Below are positions 43,679-56,089 of a stretch of DNA of 64,000 nt, one piece after another (within the stretch, counting starts at the first letter, position 1; each line of letters opens with the position of its first letter). The notes below the pieces were generated by a model, which was given only the letters and a program-made list of their open reading frames with translations, did not search any database and had not been told where the DNA came from. Origin of the DNA: Marasmius tenuissimus (lineage: Eukaryota > Basidiomycota > Agaricomycetes > Agaricales > Marasmiaceae); assembly GCA_029532415.1 (NCBI GenBank), contig JAQOTA010000069.1:1116001-1180000 (forward strand). The letters are read 5' to 3'. Position numbers and translations under genes: made by a program.

Positions 43679-45630
43679 TTACACGACCAGCCTCAACTTC
43701 GCAAAGTCGGGTGTACCCAGTCCTGTAACCGGATCCCAGCCAGATCCAGCGGTGAACCCGTTCGTTCCACACCCAGGGTTGCTTCCGCTCGTGATATCAT
43801 TGAACGCAGCGGCGTTTTGATAGATGAGGGGGTTTAGGAAACCGAGGGACGACTTTCCTGCCGCAAGCCGGACGTCATTCAAAAGAGCAACGATCCCAGC
43901 AACGGTAGGCGACGATGCCGAAGTCCCACCGACAGAAGAGGTTCGTCCACCAATGATGACTTGGAAGCCTGTTCCCTGAGCCGCAAGGTCGGGGTATGCA
44001 CGGCCAGTTGCACTGTGGATCTAAAGTGAGAAATACTCACGCCGGAGAATATAGTCAACACTCACTTAAAGAGTCCACTATTTGTGCTTCCCAGTCTATT
44101 CAAAAACGTGGTAACAGGAGCATTCTGATAATCGGGTCTCGCGAAGTAGTTCGAGAACCCTCCTCCCGAGAAAGATACGGCAACCTCTGGGTTCGTCCTC
44201 GTGGTTCCGCCCACGGTTGTCACAAATGGACACGAAGCCGGGAACGCTGGCTGGAACTGCGTGCGGTTCCTCCCGTCGTTCGTCTTGCAGTCGCCTCCAC
44301 CAACACCGAAGTCTCCAGAGCTGTATAACACTGAAGAACCACGGGCGCCGAGCTGAGCGAGAAGGTTGCAAACGCTGATAGCGTAATCCTTCGGTACTGT
44401 CTGTTCGTCGTCACCGTATGAGGTCGTGAAGACAAGCGGAATTGAGGTCTGGTTAAGAATGAAGTTGAGCCAGTCGAGATAGGGTTCGTTGGTATTGGTG
44501 GGAGTCTGCGTGTCAGGAATGAACGGAGGGGAACCGCCAGTGCTGATTTGTAAAGTCAATAAAAACACGCTGAATTATCCACAAGTTGGAAGCGTACCTG
44601 TAGTAGGTATTGGGAACGGGGCAGAAATACCGACTGTGTACTGGATATCCAAGTTGGCTTCTACACCGGGATCGCTCTGGTCGTCACCACCACCGTGTAC
44701 AAGAACGGTGGTGAAGTTGGTGCCGGCAGCCGATGGGAAGAAATTTCGGAGGAAAGTCTAAAACTCAAGTCAGTACCACCGCCTAGGTGAGAAAGATGAA
44801 AGATTGACCTGCAGGTCAGCACGATTTGCAAACTCATCCAAGTATCCGGCAACGCCGAGGGAATTGCGGGAAGTTGCTTGTTGAACGTAACCAGCAGTCT
44901 TCGGGTATGGGTCAGATAAATAAATAAAGCGGCCGCATGTCAAACTTACGTTGTACAGAGTTTTCAAGCAATCTGGGGTAATCCTGGTGTTGCAGGAGGT
45001 AGGTGGAACGGCACTAGGATCGTCGGCCGCCTGCTGCACCTTCGCCTCTGGTTCCAAATGGCTGGTGGTGCGCATGCTCTTGAAGGTCCCGAAATAGGTC
45101 GTCGGCGAAACCGTGTCCACGTGCTCCATAAGGTCTCTCGGCAATGAGTACGAGAGCGTCCTCAATACCGTGTCCTTCGAAGCGGGGTGATGATACAGCC
45201 CATACTTGGCATCCAACATTCTCTCCGCCTCCTTGACTGGAATACGGATCGTAACCCAATCACCCGCTGGTGTTCCCGCTGATCCCTCTATTCCGTGGTG
45301 ATCCAACCATTCCTCGAGGATAGAGACGGTATCCTTGTGGGGTGCGACGAGTTCCTCAACTTCCTCCTTTGACAAGTGTTGACCGTAGCGCTCGTGAGTT
45401 GGGTCACTCGCCTGACCAAGGTGGTAGAAGAGTTCCTCGAGACGAGGAGACTTGAGGCCCACTCGGAGGTCGATGAGGGTATCGGGAGAAGGAAGAGAGT
45501 GAAATTCCCATCCCTTGGGGACATTCTCGCCCCAGGAGTGCTTCTCGACGAAGTCGTCCCAGCGGCGACTAAGCGGGGAGGAGGCTGCCAGAGATGCAAG
45601 TGAGAGGAAGAGCAGAGATGACCAGGCCAT
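43679..45630 (-). CDS. Sedolisin (S53) tripeptidyl-peptidase, copy 2
   Basis: Starts MAWSSLLFLSLASLAASSPLSRRW, a signal peptide plus pro-domain as in copy 1. It shares FVEKHSWGENVPKGW, LRVGLKSPRLEELFYHLGQ and HERYGQHLSKEEVEELVAPH. The peptidase domain shows STGGSPPFIPDTQTPTNTNEPYLDW, SSGDFGVGGGDC (oxyanion Asp kept) and DPVTGLGTPDFAKLRLVV at the end. The GTSASSP nucleophile region is on a short exon near 43900. The secondary difference SSGDFG against SSGDSG in copy 1 lies next to the active site. Secreted, acid protease. The same intron pattern as copy 1 indicates gene duplication. Confidence 0.92.
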
Positions 45631-45664
45631 GGCGAGCTGGGAAGGAGGTTTCCCGACAACGGGG

Positions 45665-45676
45665 GTTTTTATAATT
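45665..45676 (-). promoter_or_regulatory. TATA-like box, sedolisin copy 2
   Basis: On the minus strand AATTATAAAAAC, about 35-45 bp upstream of the ATG at 45630. Confidence 0.45.
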
Positions 45677-46784
45677 AGGGACCGCATGGAAAAATGACAA
45701 TCAGAATGGGGGGAATCAGGGAAGAATGATTGGATAAGGCGTATTTCGAATGATCTGAGAGCTCTCCTCATGGGTCGCCGTGGCACCAGAAGTTGATTGA
45801 ATGCTTTCCATACGCCGTTGAGGTTGGGAAACCACATTGAATCACAAATCTTGTACTAAAAATAGACACAAAACTTGTGGATAAACTGGTGGGCTGGGGT
45901 GTTGCATTGCGCTAGATAAGTCACAGGTACTAGTGCCAATTCTGGAACCTGGGCTCTTTCGCGAACGAAATTGGAATGGATGGACTTCGGGAGGCATGAG
46001 TGCAGCTTTGTGGTACCACGGACGATTTTGACTCGAAAGGCGCCGGACTGAACGCTGAAGACGAGCATATAGAATTTTCGGTGTTGTTGCCCTATCAGCA
46101 GCAGGGGGGCAAATCAGTTGCCAATAGTTGGCCAATAGCGCCTTTCCTACAGCTTGATTTTGGGAGTTGGGGCCAGTAAACGATACGTGTTATCACGTTA
46201 GATCTAAACATTTGAGAAAGCACTGGCAGATGGATCTCAGTCAAGTTCGACTTCAGGTTGCAAGCTCACTCACCACGTACGGCGTCATCAGGGGGCTCTA
46301 TGCCAGCAGGGAGACGATTTTGACTTTTCGAATCCAGACTAGGATGAAGATGGTGTGTCACGGGGCACACCTACACTAGCTAAGCTAGGGCCGCTTCAAT
46401 CTCTTAGTAGGATATAGGAACAAATGAAGATGTTGGATGTGCCATGGTCATGGTTGTGGTCGAAACCTGGCCATGAAGCTGGTCCGGATAACGGAGCAAT
46501 TTCCGGTGGCTATACCCAGCTCACATGATCAACAACAACTTGAACAAGGACGTCCAACGATTGTCCACTCTTCAATCTCACATTCCTGCGCGCTGATAAC
46601 AAACGGAATAGTCAAGCGGAATAGTCAAAATGACCATGGCTTTTAGGTAAGCTCAACAGCCACGTAACCAAACATACCTACTTACATTACAGAACAAGTA
46701 ACACTCCGTGAGTCGTGACACGGAAACCTGCCTTCACAGGCCTCCCACTACGGCGTGTCCAACTTCAGGCGGGTCAAAACCATC
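45677..46784. other. Intergenic, no gene seen
   Basis: About 1.1 kb between divergent genes. A short direct repeat, CGGAATAGTCAA, occurs twice near 46607-46629. No gene was recognised. Confidence 0.55.
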
Positions 46785-48649
46785 ATGTCGTCGTCCAGTA
46801 ATTCTCAAGATTTCGAAGAAACGAAACTTCCGGGCTTTGGCCTTCCTGTAAATGCACTCCCAGAGGGTCGATCCTGTTTCCCCAACGCCATCACTTCATG
46901 GGCCGCCTCCAATATCGCCGTTAGGGAACAAACGATGCTCGCAATGATCAATGAGATCACGGAAAAACCGGAGTGGGCTAGGAAGGTCAGCGATAATGCC
47001 ATTGTAGCCAAGTGGAGGAAAGAGGCCTTGGGTAGAGAGGGCGTGGATTTCTCGGAGGCGATGTTCGAATATGTGAACAAAGTTTCCTCCTGGTATCTTA
47101 CCAAGTACGAGCTCACCCTACATCGCTATAGTGCATAGCAGAACTTCGCGACAAAGCTGCTCATTTCGTCCAGACTGGACGCGTCATCGTCCTCGACAAC
47201 TCAGCCGGCATCGTCAAATCAGATACTGCCATACCTACCCACCTCGCAGAGGAACTCAAAACCGCCGTCAGGCCTCTTGAAGACGTGCCTAATCACCACA
47301 AAGACTGGCATCCCGGTTCGAACGAAAAAGTTCTCGATCTCGTCCATCCATCCCTCTATCCCCTCATGTATGGACGGTCCCGCGTTATACCGTCTGGCCG
47401 ACTCTCTCTTTCTGACTGTATCGCGAGGTGCGGAGAGGGTGTTGTCATACCAAAACCGAATCAGGACGAGATTGCTCTGCGAGGTAACAACAGGTATCTC
47501 CCGAATGGCTCTCCTCGTGCGGATACACGTTGGGCGAGTCGAGCGAGTGTCATGGACTATTGGTCAGACAGTTATCAATGGCTTCCCTCTGAAATCGAAT
47601 TTCGTGGCGATGACGAAGTAGAAATCACAAGCTATATCAACAACCTACATCCTCGAAATAAGGAGCTGTACGGGGTTCTCGAGAAGGTCATTGCCAAGAC
47701 GATTCCCTCGTGGAATGATTGCCTCTCTTATTTGAACGGCGATTCACTTATGCGTGTCCCTACAGGAGACGGCGCTAGATACGAGCACCCTTCGGGAGAG
47801 CAGCGCCTCCCCGAGCCGGACGAAGACGAGTATACACGATGGAATCGGGACCGAGAGTGGCATAGGGCCAATCGAGTCTTGATCCAGCCCGAACCGCGCG
47901 ATTACGTTCCTCTCAGCCGCGAAGCGATTACCAGCGTCGATCTACGCAAAGACTGGAAGGAGAAGGGTCTCCAAGTCATCGTCAAGTTGGCCAATATCGA
48001 GCTCCGCCCCGAGGATGGGAAAACCTACTACGACGGGGGCACCTGGCACATCGAAGGGCAGCTGAACGAGCACATTTGCGCCAGCGCTATATACTACTAC
48101 GATCAGTCGAACATTACCGAGAGCCGTCTCGCGTTTCGGCAGCTCACTAAAGGACAGGACATAGAAGAGATGGAATATGACCAAGACGACTACGGGGGGC
48201 TGGAAGAGCTCTTTGGCATCGAACAGTCGGGCCCTTACTTGCTCAATCTGGGGTCGGTATCGACGAAGGAAGGCAGGCTCCTCGTTTTTCCTAATGTCCT
48301 ACAACACCAAGTCCAACCGTTCCAGCTTGCGGATCCCTCGAAACCTGGGTATCGGAAAATCCTCGCCCTTTTCCTGGTCGACCCGAACATCAGAACTCTG
48401 TCCACTGCCAATATCCCCCCACAGCAGAGAGACTGGTGGGCTGAGGTTGTGGGACAGGATAAGTCAACGAGGCTGGGCAAATTGCCGGCGGAGTTGATGG
48501 ATCATGTCGTAGAGATGACAGACGAGTGGCCGATCTCGTTGGAAGAGGCAAAGAAAGTCAGGGAAGATTTGATGCACAAGCGGAGTATGTATGTGGACAA
48601 GGTGAACAGAGATTACGAACAGGAAGGGTTTTCATTTTGCGAGCATTGA
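46785..48649 (+). CDS. DUF4246 family protein, copy 2
   Basis: Two exons, 46785-47072 and 47132-48649, joined at GAA TAT/TGC ATA; 601 aa. The intron is in the same place as in copy 1. The start ATG gives MSSSSNSQDFEETKLPGFGLPVN. The full family pattern is kept: CFPNAITSW, REQTMLAMINEIT, GSNEKVLDLVHPSLYPLMYG, GTWHIEGQLNEHICA, LLVFPNVLQHQV and GYRKILALFLVDP. The His-x-Glu, second His and Arg/Lys positions proposed as a 2OG/Fe(II) site are conserved with copy 1. Divergence from copy 1 is clear but moderate, so this is an older duplication than the kinase pair. No targeting signal is visible. Confidence 0.9.
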
Positions 48650-48840
48650 TTGTCATGTCCACTCCCGTTTTGATTAGCTATCGTACATAGGTTTCGTGTA
48701 TGTTTCTACAAGGATAAAGATGCTCGCGCGGCAAAACATCCCGGGTATTGTTAATCTAGGGTATAGTAAATGCTGTCTCTTTTCCAACCTGGCAGATAAC
48801 GATTGAGAGTAATGCATTGACCGAGTTCCATCGTTCACGT

Positions 48841-50183
48841 CTACGGCGTCGTCTGTGACAACATCTTGCTATGGCTCTCACTATCGATTATCTCCTCAAC
48901 CAGCGTAGAAGGCGACATCTGCAACTCGACGTCACTGGCTGCCGCACGCGAATTGATATGTGGAATATTCAATTCGGCCGGGATACGACGCATGGGTAAA
49001 CTGCCAATGGTGGGTGGGGAACCTCCGGCGAAGTGAGCATCCTCCTTGAAGCTGTGAAGTTTGACTCGAATCGTTATTGCGTTGAACGTGATTCCCTACA
49101 AAAAATAAGCACTCGAGGGAGAAGTCAAGGTCGGAGAACGCACTATAATGGGTGTAATTGCATCCAGGAGAACGTACAGGGCATAACTTTCGACCGCAAC
49201 GAAGACAAACAACAGCAACTCGGCGACAAGCTGCAGCATCGCCGACTCGATCAGGATTTTCAAAATCGGCGCCAGTCTCGAAGGAAACATTAGGTACTTG
49301 GACGAGGTACGGTGAGTCTTCCATATCCGGAAAACCATGAGCGACGTCGTGGCCAGGTTCACAACGACAAGGATGGCTGAATGTGCTGTAATCCAGGCTT
49401 CCAGTCCGTAACGAGCGAATACGGCTTCACTCGTGACCTTGGGATACGTTCCGCATGCTCCAAATCCGGCCACTAAATGGTTTTAAATCAGATCGAGCAC
49501 AACGAGAAGCAAACCCGAGAATCTCACCAGCCTCCCCCACGAGCAACACGAGTGGACATACGATTATTCTCCAATCTTGACTCCACAGAATCCACGTTAG
49601 ATAGACCTGTAAATCATGATGTATTCTTCAGTTGAGCCGGCGATCCTGTGTAGTGGATGAACGCACCGCCGTCGAGCTTCCCAGCAGCTCCTGAAAGACG
49701 AACAGTACATCTTTAGTGATCCGATGCCAGTCTGTGAACCTGGTGAGGAGCATTTGTGGCGAGTTATCGGCATCTTTTCCCGGACCAAAAGCGAGTAGAG
49801 CACGGCTAAAACTGATTGAGATGTGTGCTGTGGCGACGAGGACCATGATAGTCGATATTAGAAGCATCGTCTTTCGGTACCGAAGTGTTAGCAGAGGTGG
49901 TACCATCGCCAGACAGGAGCGAAGCCTACCTTTCCATGTGTCCGGGAGGGGCTTCCACCAGCACCTGGCGTGAAGGCTATGTAGAGGGTAATGAGATAAC
50001 TGGAAATGAGGATGCCTGTGCGTTGAAATAGTTAAATTCTAATTTGTTCGTGTATATGAGCATTTCCTGACCATAGAGGAGCGCCTGGAGATCAGGTTAG
50101 CTAACTTGTAGTCCGGTTGATGACATGAAGTTAGGACTCACCTCTACCCATATTGCGGTCCAAAAGATGCTAGTAGGCGTCAT
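48841..50183 (-). CDS. Multi-pass membrane protein, Agaricomycete 7-TM type
   Basis: Several short exons on the minus strand from MTPTSIFWTAIWVEALLYG at 50183 to a stop at 48841. Segments after splicing include ILISSYLITLYIAFTPG, TMLLISTIMVLVATAHISISF, VYLTWILWSQDWRIIVCPLVLLVGE, WITAHSAILVVVNLATTSLMVFRIW, and LQLVAELLLFVFVAVESYALYVLL. About seven membrane helices are expected. The cytoplasmic-looking tail is Ser/Glu-rich (DVELQMSPSTLVEEIIDSES). Such proteins are numerous in mushroom genomes and often annotated as uncharacterised or DUF653x families; I do not assign the family. It could be a receptor-like protein, but no ligand or G-protein evidence is visible. Confidence 0.75.
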
Positions 50184-51465
50184 TTTCCTCGTTACAACGA
50201 GCGACGAGCTAGATATAAGGGCCTGAAAAAATGGATATATGAAAAAGGAATAATGAATCTGTAACTTGACCAACGGGAAACCCTCGACACGCGTTCCGCA
50301 CTTTGACAGCGGACGTCATTCGTTCGTCGCGTTATTTGCAAAATGCTGGTGGCCTTTTCCAGAAAAAACGCGGTTCCGGACTTGAGTGAATTCGTCGTAT
50401 CTGACGGAGGTCGATAATCATTTCACAAGACGGCCTGTAAATTTCTTTAGCTCCACGATGATAAGCTCAAGAGAACAGGAGAATAAGCTGAGCAGCTGAA
50501 GTGGGACGTGAGTACTTACTTCACATAGGCTTGACGGTCAATCGAGTGAGCGATCATGGTCGTTGGGGTTGTCATGATCGGAGACTGGAGACAAACAGAG
50601 ATGAAATTGGCCAAGAGGCGCTGAACGTTTTCCCAGGGTGCCTCGGAGTTCGCCGAGACATCCTCGCTCACATGCACTGACTGCTTGAGCTTGAACGCAA
50701 CCTTCAGCTTTCATAGTCTCGTCGGAGCAGAACATGTAGATGTAGGTCCATATTTTAGCGTTAAAAATGCCATGGGACGTTCCTACTGAAGAAGAATTTT
50801 TGAATATACAACACTTTTCACACAGAACGACGAGTTACTGTCTGTCGTGAGGATACACTGCGAACTTGTCCACAGTCTACAAATACCCACCTCCGATCCT
50901 CTACATATGAGCGGCATAATGAATCTACAGATCCTCTATCGATCGGGAAAGAGATCTTCCACGCACTTGAATGACGAGGACGGCTTCAGGATGCTATTCT
51001 CCGGGCTGTCTGGGTGTCGATTTGACAACAACCCGATCCTGGCGTCGCTGGAGACATTCCTATTTATGCGACGGCCGTTGGATCCGAGATGATCAGTTCA
51101 AGTTTTTTCTCGTGCAAGGGTCGTGGGCAAAAAGGTATGCAACATCCGAAACCACCCTCATGAGTTGGGTACCAAAATCTGAGGCATCGTCGAAAGGCTT
51201 CACGACAACCTTCGACTCAGCGCTGACAGGTATCGCGTTGTCCAGTTCAACGGCCGCCTCCTTGAGAGACGATATCGATAACGTGGAGCCACTGGGCATG
51301 TATAGCTGAAACTCCTACTCCGATACCTGTAACCCTGTCATCACGCTCGGGCGGCTTCTGTCGCCGGGCTGACGACAAACTTTATGTCAACTACGTAGGA
51401 CCCCAGAGTGACGGAGAGATTGGAGCGATGGATTATGGGAAGATGCCAATGAATTTGGATTAACT
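50184..51465. other. Intergenic with a possible relic
   Basis: No gene. A minus-strand stretch at 51093-51299 encodes a phrase (EAAVELDNAIPV ... VVVKPFDD) that loosely resembles part of DUF4246 (SEAAIVKSDTTIPP ... AAVKPLEDV). It may be a further decayed copy. Confidence 0.4.
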
Positions 51466-52399
51466 ACAACGTACGACCCAGGTCTCGAAGGGTTCACAAG
51501 TCCAAACAGTGCCACTCAATGCTGCAGAACATTCGGAAAGACCAACAATCTCCCTCTCTTAGTCACCGCCGATCCCAACTCCTGCAAACGGGGGCCATGC
51601 TGCTCAATCCCATAGAACCTCTCCGAACTCTCATAGTTGTGCTGTTCGTAGTCCTCTTCCTCAAGCTGCCGCACAACCGTCGACTCCCAGGATACCGTGG
51701 CGGGACCTAGGTCGAGGTACCTATGGATCGGTCTAGGTACGATAACGCACTCTCCGCATCTCTCGGGGCAGTCTTCGAGAGTGCAGTGTCCGAAGAGTAT
51801 GAGGCGGAGATTTGCGTATATGAGGGGTTACAGAGATGTATGGACGAGGTCGAGAACTTTCTCGTTCGAACCAAGATGTCGATCCTTGAAACGCTCGGGG
51901 GGAACATCCTCCAGGGGTTTGACAGCAGCTTTCAGCTCGTCGGCGAGGAAGGGAGGGATGGTGGTATCTGACTTGACAATGGCAGCCTCGCTATCGAGAA
52001 CAGTGACGCGTGTAGTTGAGGCATAATGAGGTAGTTTATCGAGGAGCTCTGGTATGCACTGTTGGCGGTCGTTCCAGTAAGTCAGTCGACGAATTACAAT
52101 GAACTTGTTTGTGAACGCACATGGTCGAACATTGCCTGAGAGAAATCTATCCCTTCTCGAACCAGTGCCACATTCCTCCACTTGGAGACGATGGTTTCGT
52201 CTTTCGATTTCTTATCCCACTCTGGTTTGTCCGTGATCTCGCTGATCATTGCGAGCATGGTTCGTTCTCGGACGATGATATTCGAAGCACCCCAGTCTTT
52301 GAGTTGGTATTTCGGATTTCCGTTGACAGGCAGAGCAGATCCTAAGAGCTTGATCCTCTCGAAACTGCTCGTTGCATCCTTCAAGCTCATCATGGCCAT
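51466..52399 (-). pseudogene. DUF4246 pseudogene, internally deleted
   Basis: The 5' part from 52399 reads MAMMSLKDATSSFERIKLLG and continues REGIDFSQAMFDH. After an intron it gives TVLDSEAAIVKSDTTIPPF and GSNEKVLDLVHTSLYP, clearly DUF4246. Near 51700 it jumps to the C-terminal part (LQELGSAVTKRGRLLVFPNVLQH), so roughly 270 residues are missing, including the His-x-Glu motif. At 51516-51518 a TGA stands where copy 1 has CGA (LQHRV). The homology ends near 51470. The N-terminal PGFGLP motif is also altered. A dead third copy of the family. Confidence 0.85.
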
Positions 52400-53699
52400 G
52401 GCTCAGGTGTGTTTACGGAACGCGCTGTACTGGTGACTATTGAGGCGGGTGTTAGCCTCGTGCGTGCCCAGCATTCGTGACTTTGACGAGTGGGCTTCAC
52501 GGAAATTGCTGTTAACAACCCTATGTGAGCAGATTATGGCGGATTGACATAATGAAACGTACTGTTCATAAATCTTCTCCTGTTTTCTCCGAGAACTCCC
52601 ACTCGCCTATAGGAATTCATCACCAGAGCACAAAACCTGTGTCTGCTCCTTCATTGATGTCCTTGAGCTCATCGACGGTAACTGGGAATGTGTTAACTTG
52701 TGCGTCGCTTCAGAACTTGTTCGGAAGAGCCTACCTTCTCAATCGGATACTCGATCGTTTCGTGCCATTACCAACATGAACTTGTGCTTCAAGATGTAAC
52801 TTGAATGTGGATATTAGCTGGAGCCATTGAATAGAAAGTGAGCCATGGTGGAAGGCTGAGTGCGAATGCGACAGCTGGTGGTGGTGGTGGAGCCTGGAAG
52901 AAGAGCGGACTCTCCGGAGCCGGAAGTTGAGCGGAGGTTTGCGGGCCCAATATGGCAAGTGTTGCTCACGTTGATCCGGCCCATTTTGTGAAATCGCCCC
53001 ATGATCCTCCGACCCAAGCCCTTCTCAACTCGCGGTCAGTTCCTCGAGGTTCCTCGCGATAAACACATCATGGCGTTGCCATATGGTCCACTTGAGCTAC
53101 CTTACTGTTTCATTGAAACTGGTCTATTTTCCGTATCCTACCCGTAAACGAACCCAGAATCGTTTACATCATGCTGACTCCAATTCTTCGCCTGGTCGGT
53201 GGTGTTTTCCGGTCAAGTTTGACATCACCTTTACCGGTTTACCACGCATGGTCAGCTCCAAATGTGTGTGCAAGCGATGGGGATGCGAGGGAAGGCTGAA
53301 GGGGCCCCGTTTTTCTGGCAGTCGAGAAATTGGTCGCATGGAATGACAACCCTTTCTGATCTCAGACTAGATGGAAGCAAAGGTCAGGCTACATCTACTA
53401 GCCGAAACAGGCATGCTGAACATGCCGGAAGTCCAGGCAGAAACCAAGGCATTCAAACGCGGCAGAAGGTTGTTTCCGGACAATCCGGAAAGGGAAAATT
53501 TTGATACCGAATTTACTGGCACACGACCACAAATTATAAAAAAAGCCCGCGTGCAAATCACTACCCACCATCCTTCCCCAACCCCTCACCTGGGCAGTGA
53601 GCTCTTTCACCGGTAAGTTTTGTTCAATCATTGTATGAAAATTTACACTGATGTTCTATCAATTCTCAGCTCACTCTCTTTTTCCATCCTACAACCAAG
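52400..53699. other. Intergenic, promoter side of phosphate transporter
   Basis: No gene seen; frames are short. A TATA-like AATTATAAAAAAAG lies near 53532. A short run of GGT/GGTGGT triplets occurs near 52878. I saw no clear CACGTG Pho4-type site, but did not search exhaustively. Confidence 0.5.
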
Positions 53700-55713
53700 A
53701 TGTCCTCCGAAAGAGAGCAAGGACGACCGCAAGGACCCGCTCCTTTGGAGGAGTATGAACGCTCTGACGGACGACCCCCGTTTATGCTCACCTCCACCGA
53801 GGTGAAGCTCCTCGGTATTGCAGGTGTAGGTTTCCTTCTCGACGGTGAGTCGATCAAATAATCGGTTGTACGTGTAAAGATTCCGTGTTCTAACCTAACT
53901 TGCGCAAAGCCTACGATCTCTTCGTCATCAACCCTGTGGCTACGATGCTGCAGTATCGTCTCTACGACGGTGGGCATCTTCCCCCAAATCTCGAAGGATT
54001 CGTAAAAGCAGGCGCGAACATCGGCAGTGTCATCGGTCAATTCCTATTCGGTGAGCTTCCTCACTCAAGACCTCCTGACCTCAATCTTATCACTTACATA
54101 TACTTACAACATGAAGGTTACCTCGCTGATGCTCTCGGGCGAAAGGCTGTTTACGGCAAGGAACTCATGCTCATCATTATTGCCACCATCCTCTGCCTGA
54201 CCACTCCCACCGGCCAACTCTCCCCCGAAAGCTCCTTGATCTATCTTGCTGTATTCCGTATCCTCCTTGGCATCGGCGTTGGTGGGGACTATCCTATGTC
54301 GGCCACGATTATGACTGACCGCGCCAACCTCCGCAAACGAGGAACACTTCTCGCCTACATTTTCTCTAACCAAGGATGGGGCTCGTTCCTCGGATCCCTC
54401 ATCACAATCATCGTGCTAGAGTGCTACAAGCACGTTATGCATGTTGAGGGTAAAACCAGCAAGGTCGATGGCGTGTGGAGGATCGTAGTTGGTGTATCTC
54501 TGGTGCCTGCATTCGCAACGCTGTATCAGCGTCTCACGCTCCCGGAAAGCAAGCGGTTCAAGGCCTCCCAGACCTTGGAAAATGACAGAGAACTAGCGGA
54601 ACTGAAGAGGGCAAACGAGAACACAGAGGTCAAGGGATCTGAGACTCCTTCAGATGCCGATTCCCAGACTAAGGACGCCAGCTCGACTGAATCGCCCGAG
54701 GCCACGAAGGAGAAGGCTCACTTCAAGGGTAAGTCTGGCAGAATTCCTTGCCACTCGGAGTGAGACTGATCTTATGTCCCTCGCTCAAGAGTTCCTCAAG
54801 TATTTCTCCGAATGGCGACACCTCAAGCTGCTCATCGGAACGTCCATGTGTTGGTTCCTCCTGGACATTGCGTAAGTACACGGCTCTCGTTTTTGCAACT
54901 CGTCTGATCAATTGACTGATGGTTCTGTAGATTTTACGGAATTAACCTCAACCAGAACGTTGTCCTGCAGCAGATTGGTTATGACGGAGCGACCGGCACC
55001 CCTTGGCAGAAGCTCTTCAACGTATCAACCGGTACATTGATTATCACCGCCCTCGGGTTCGTCCCAGGTAAGAAATCCCTAACGGAACTCACTTTCCGTC
55101 CCGTCTAACCAAACATCTCAAAGGCTACTACGCATCCATTCTGACCATCGAATGGCTCGGGCGCAAGTGGATCCAAATCCAAGGTTTCCTCATGGCCGCT
55201 CTCTTCCGTAAGTCCGCCATCTTCACTTGACCCAACTCACCTCAAAAAACAACCCCCTTACAGTCGCCATCCTCGCCGCCAAATTCCACTCTCTCTCCCA
55301 CGTGTCCTTCATCGTCTGCTTCGCCTTCCTCCAGTTCTTCTTCAACTTTGGCGCCAACACCACGACCTACTGTTACCCCGCCGAAGTGTTCCCTACACGC
55401 TTCCGTGCGTCGGCTCATGGATTATCTGCTGCCGCTGGAAAGGCCGGAGCTATCGTCTCAGCGTTGGCGTTCAACCAGCTGAGTAAGGATATCGGAACAC
55501 CCGCCGTCCTTTGGATATTCTTCGGGATTTGTGTTCTAGGTGCTGGTAAGTCGTGTCGTACGTTCCCGTGTCGAGTTCTTCGCTGATTTGAACTTCTTCT
55601 TCCCCCCTCCTTGCGTAGTTTTCACACTCTTGCTCCCCGAGGTCAAGGGCCGTGACCCAGATGCAGTGTACGCTGAGGAGTTGCGTGAGGCGAGAGAGAG
55701 AAACGGGAGGTGA
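53700..55713 (+). CDS. PHO84: High-affinity inorganic phosphate:H+ symporter (Pho84-like, MFS)
   Basis: Starts MSSEREQGRPQG, in the CCAAGATG context, and spans seven or more short exons. Order of marks: KLLGIAGVGFLLD-AYDLFVINPVATMLQYRLY (the AYDLFVIN signature), GANIGSVIGQFLFG-YLADALGRK, GIGVGGDYPMSATIMTD and SNQGWGSFLGSL. A central hydrophilic loop (~ELAELKRANENTE to ESPEATKEK) is followed by the second half with FYGINLNQNVVLQQIG, GYYASILTIEWLGRKWIQ, YPAEVFPTRFRASAHG and LPEVKGRDPDAVYAEE. These are diagnostic of the fungal Pho84 group at the plasma membrane. Expected length about 570 aa. Expression is likely phosphate-responsive by family knowledge. It converges with P450 copy B. Confidence 0.93.
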
Positions 55714-56089
55714 ATACCCAAAGACCCCAGGGGCTCAAAAATGTACTGCGTTGATGTAAATAATGACCAGCCAAGGGTGGCTGTTGTAGCATGAAACACC
55801 AATGAACGAACTTGTTAACATAGTCGAATTCACAATCAATTGGCCTGCCCGTTACGCATTGGCTAGGTACGTCTCTCCGACCTCGCGACCGGTGTTCAAG
55901 GTACCACATACAGGACAGAGTTGCGGTGACCAAACTGAACTCCCGAATAGATCTCGAACGCCGATAAATATACCTTGGCTTATCGGATAGGTTGCGTTGA
56001 AGACCAGTCCTCTGATTAAAAGCTGTATATTGAACTCCGACACCCGAGCAACCCAATAAATACTTCCACGCAATTGACAATAGAACCCT

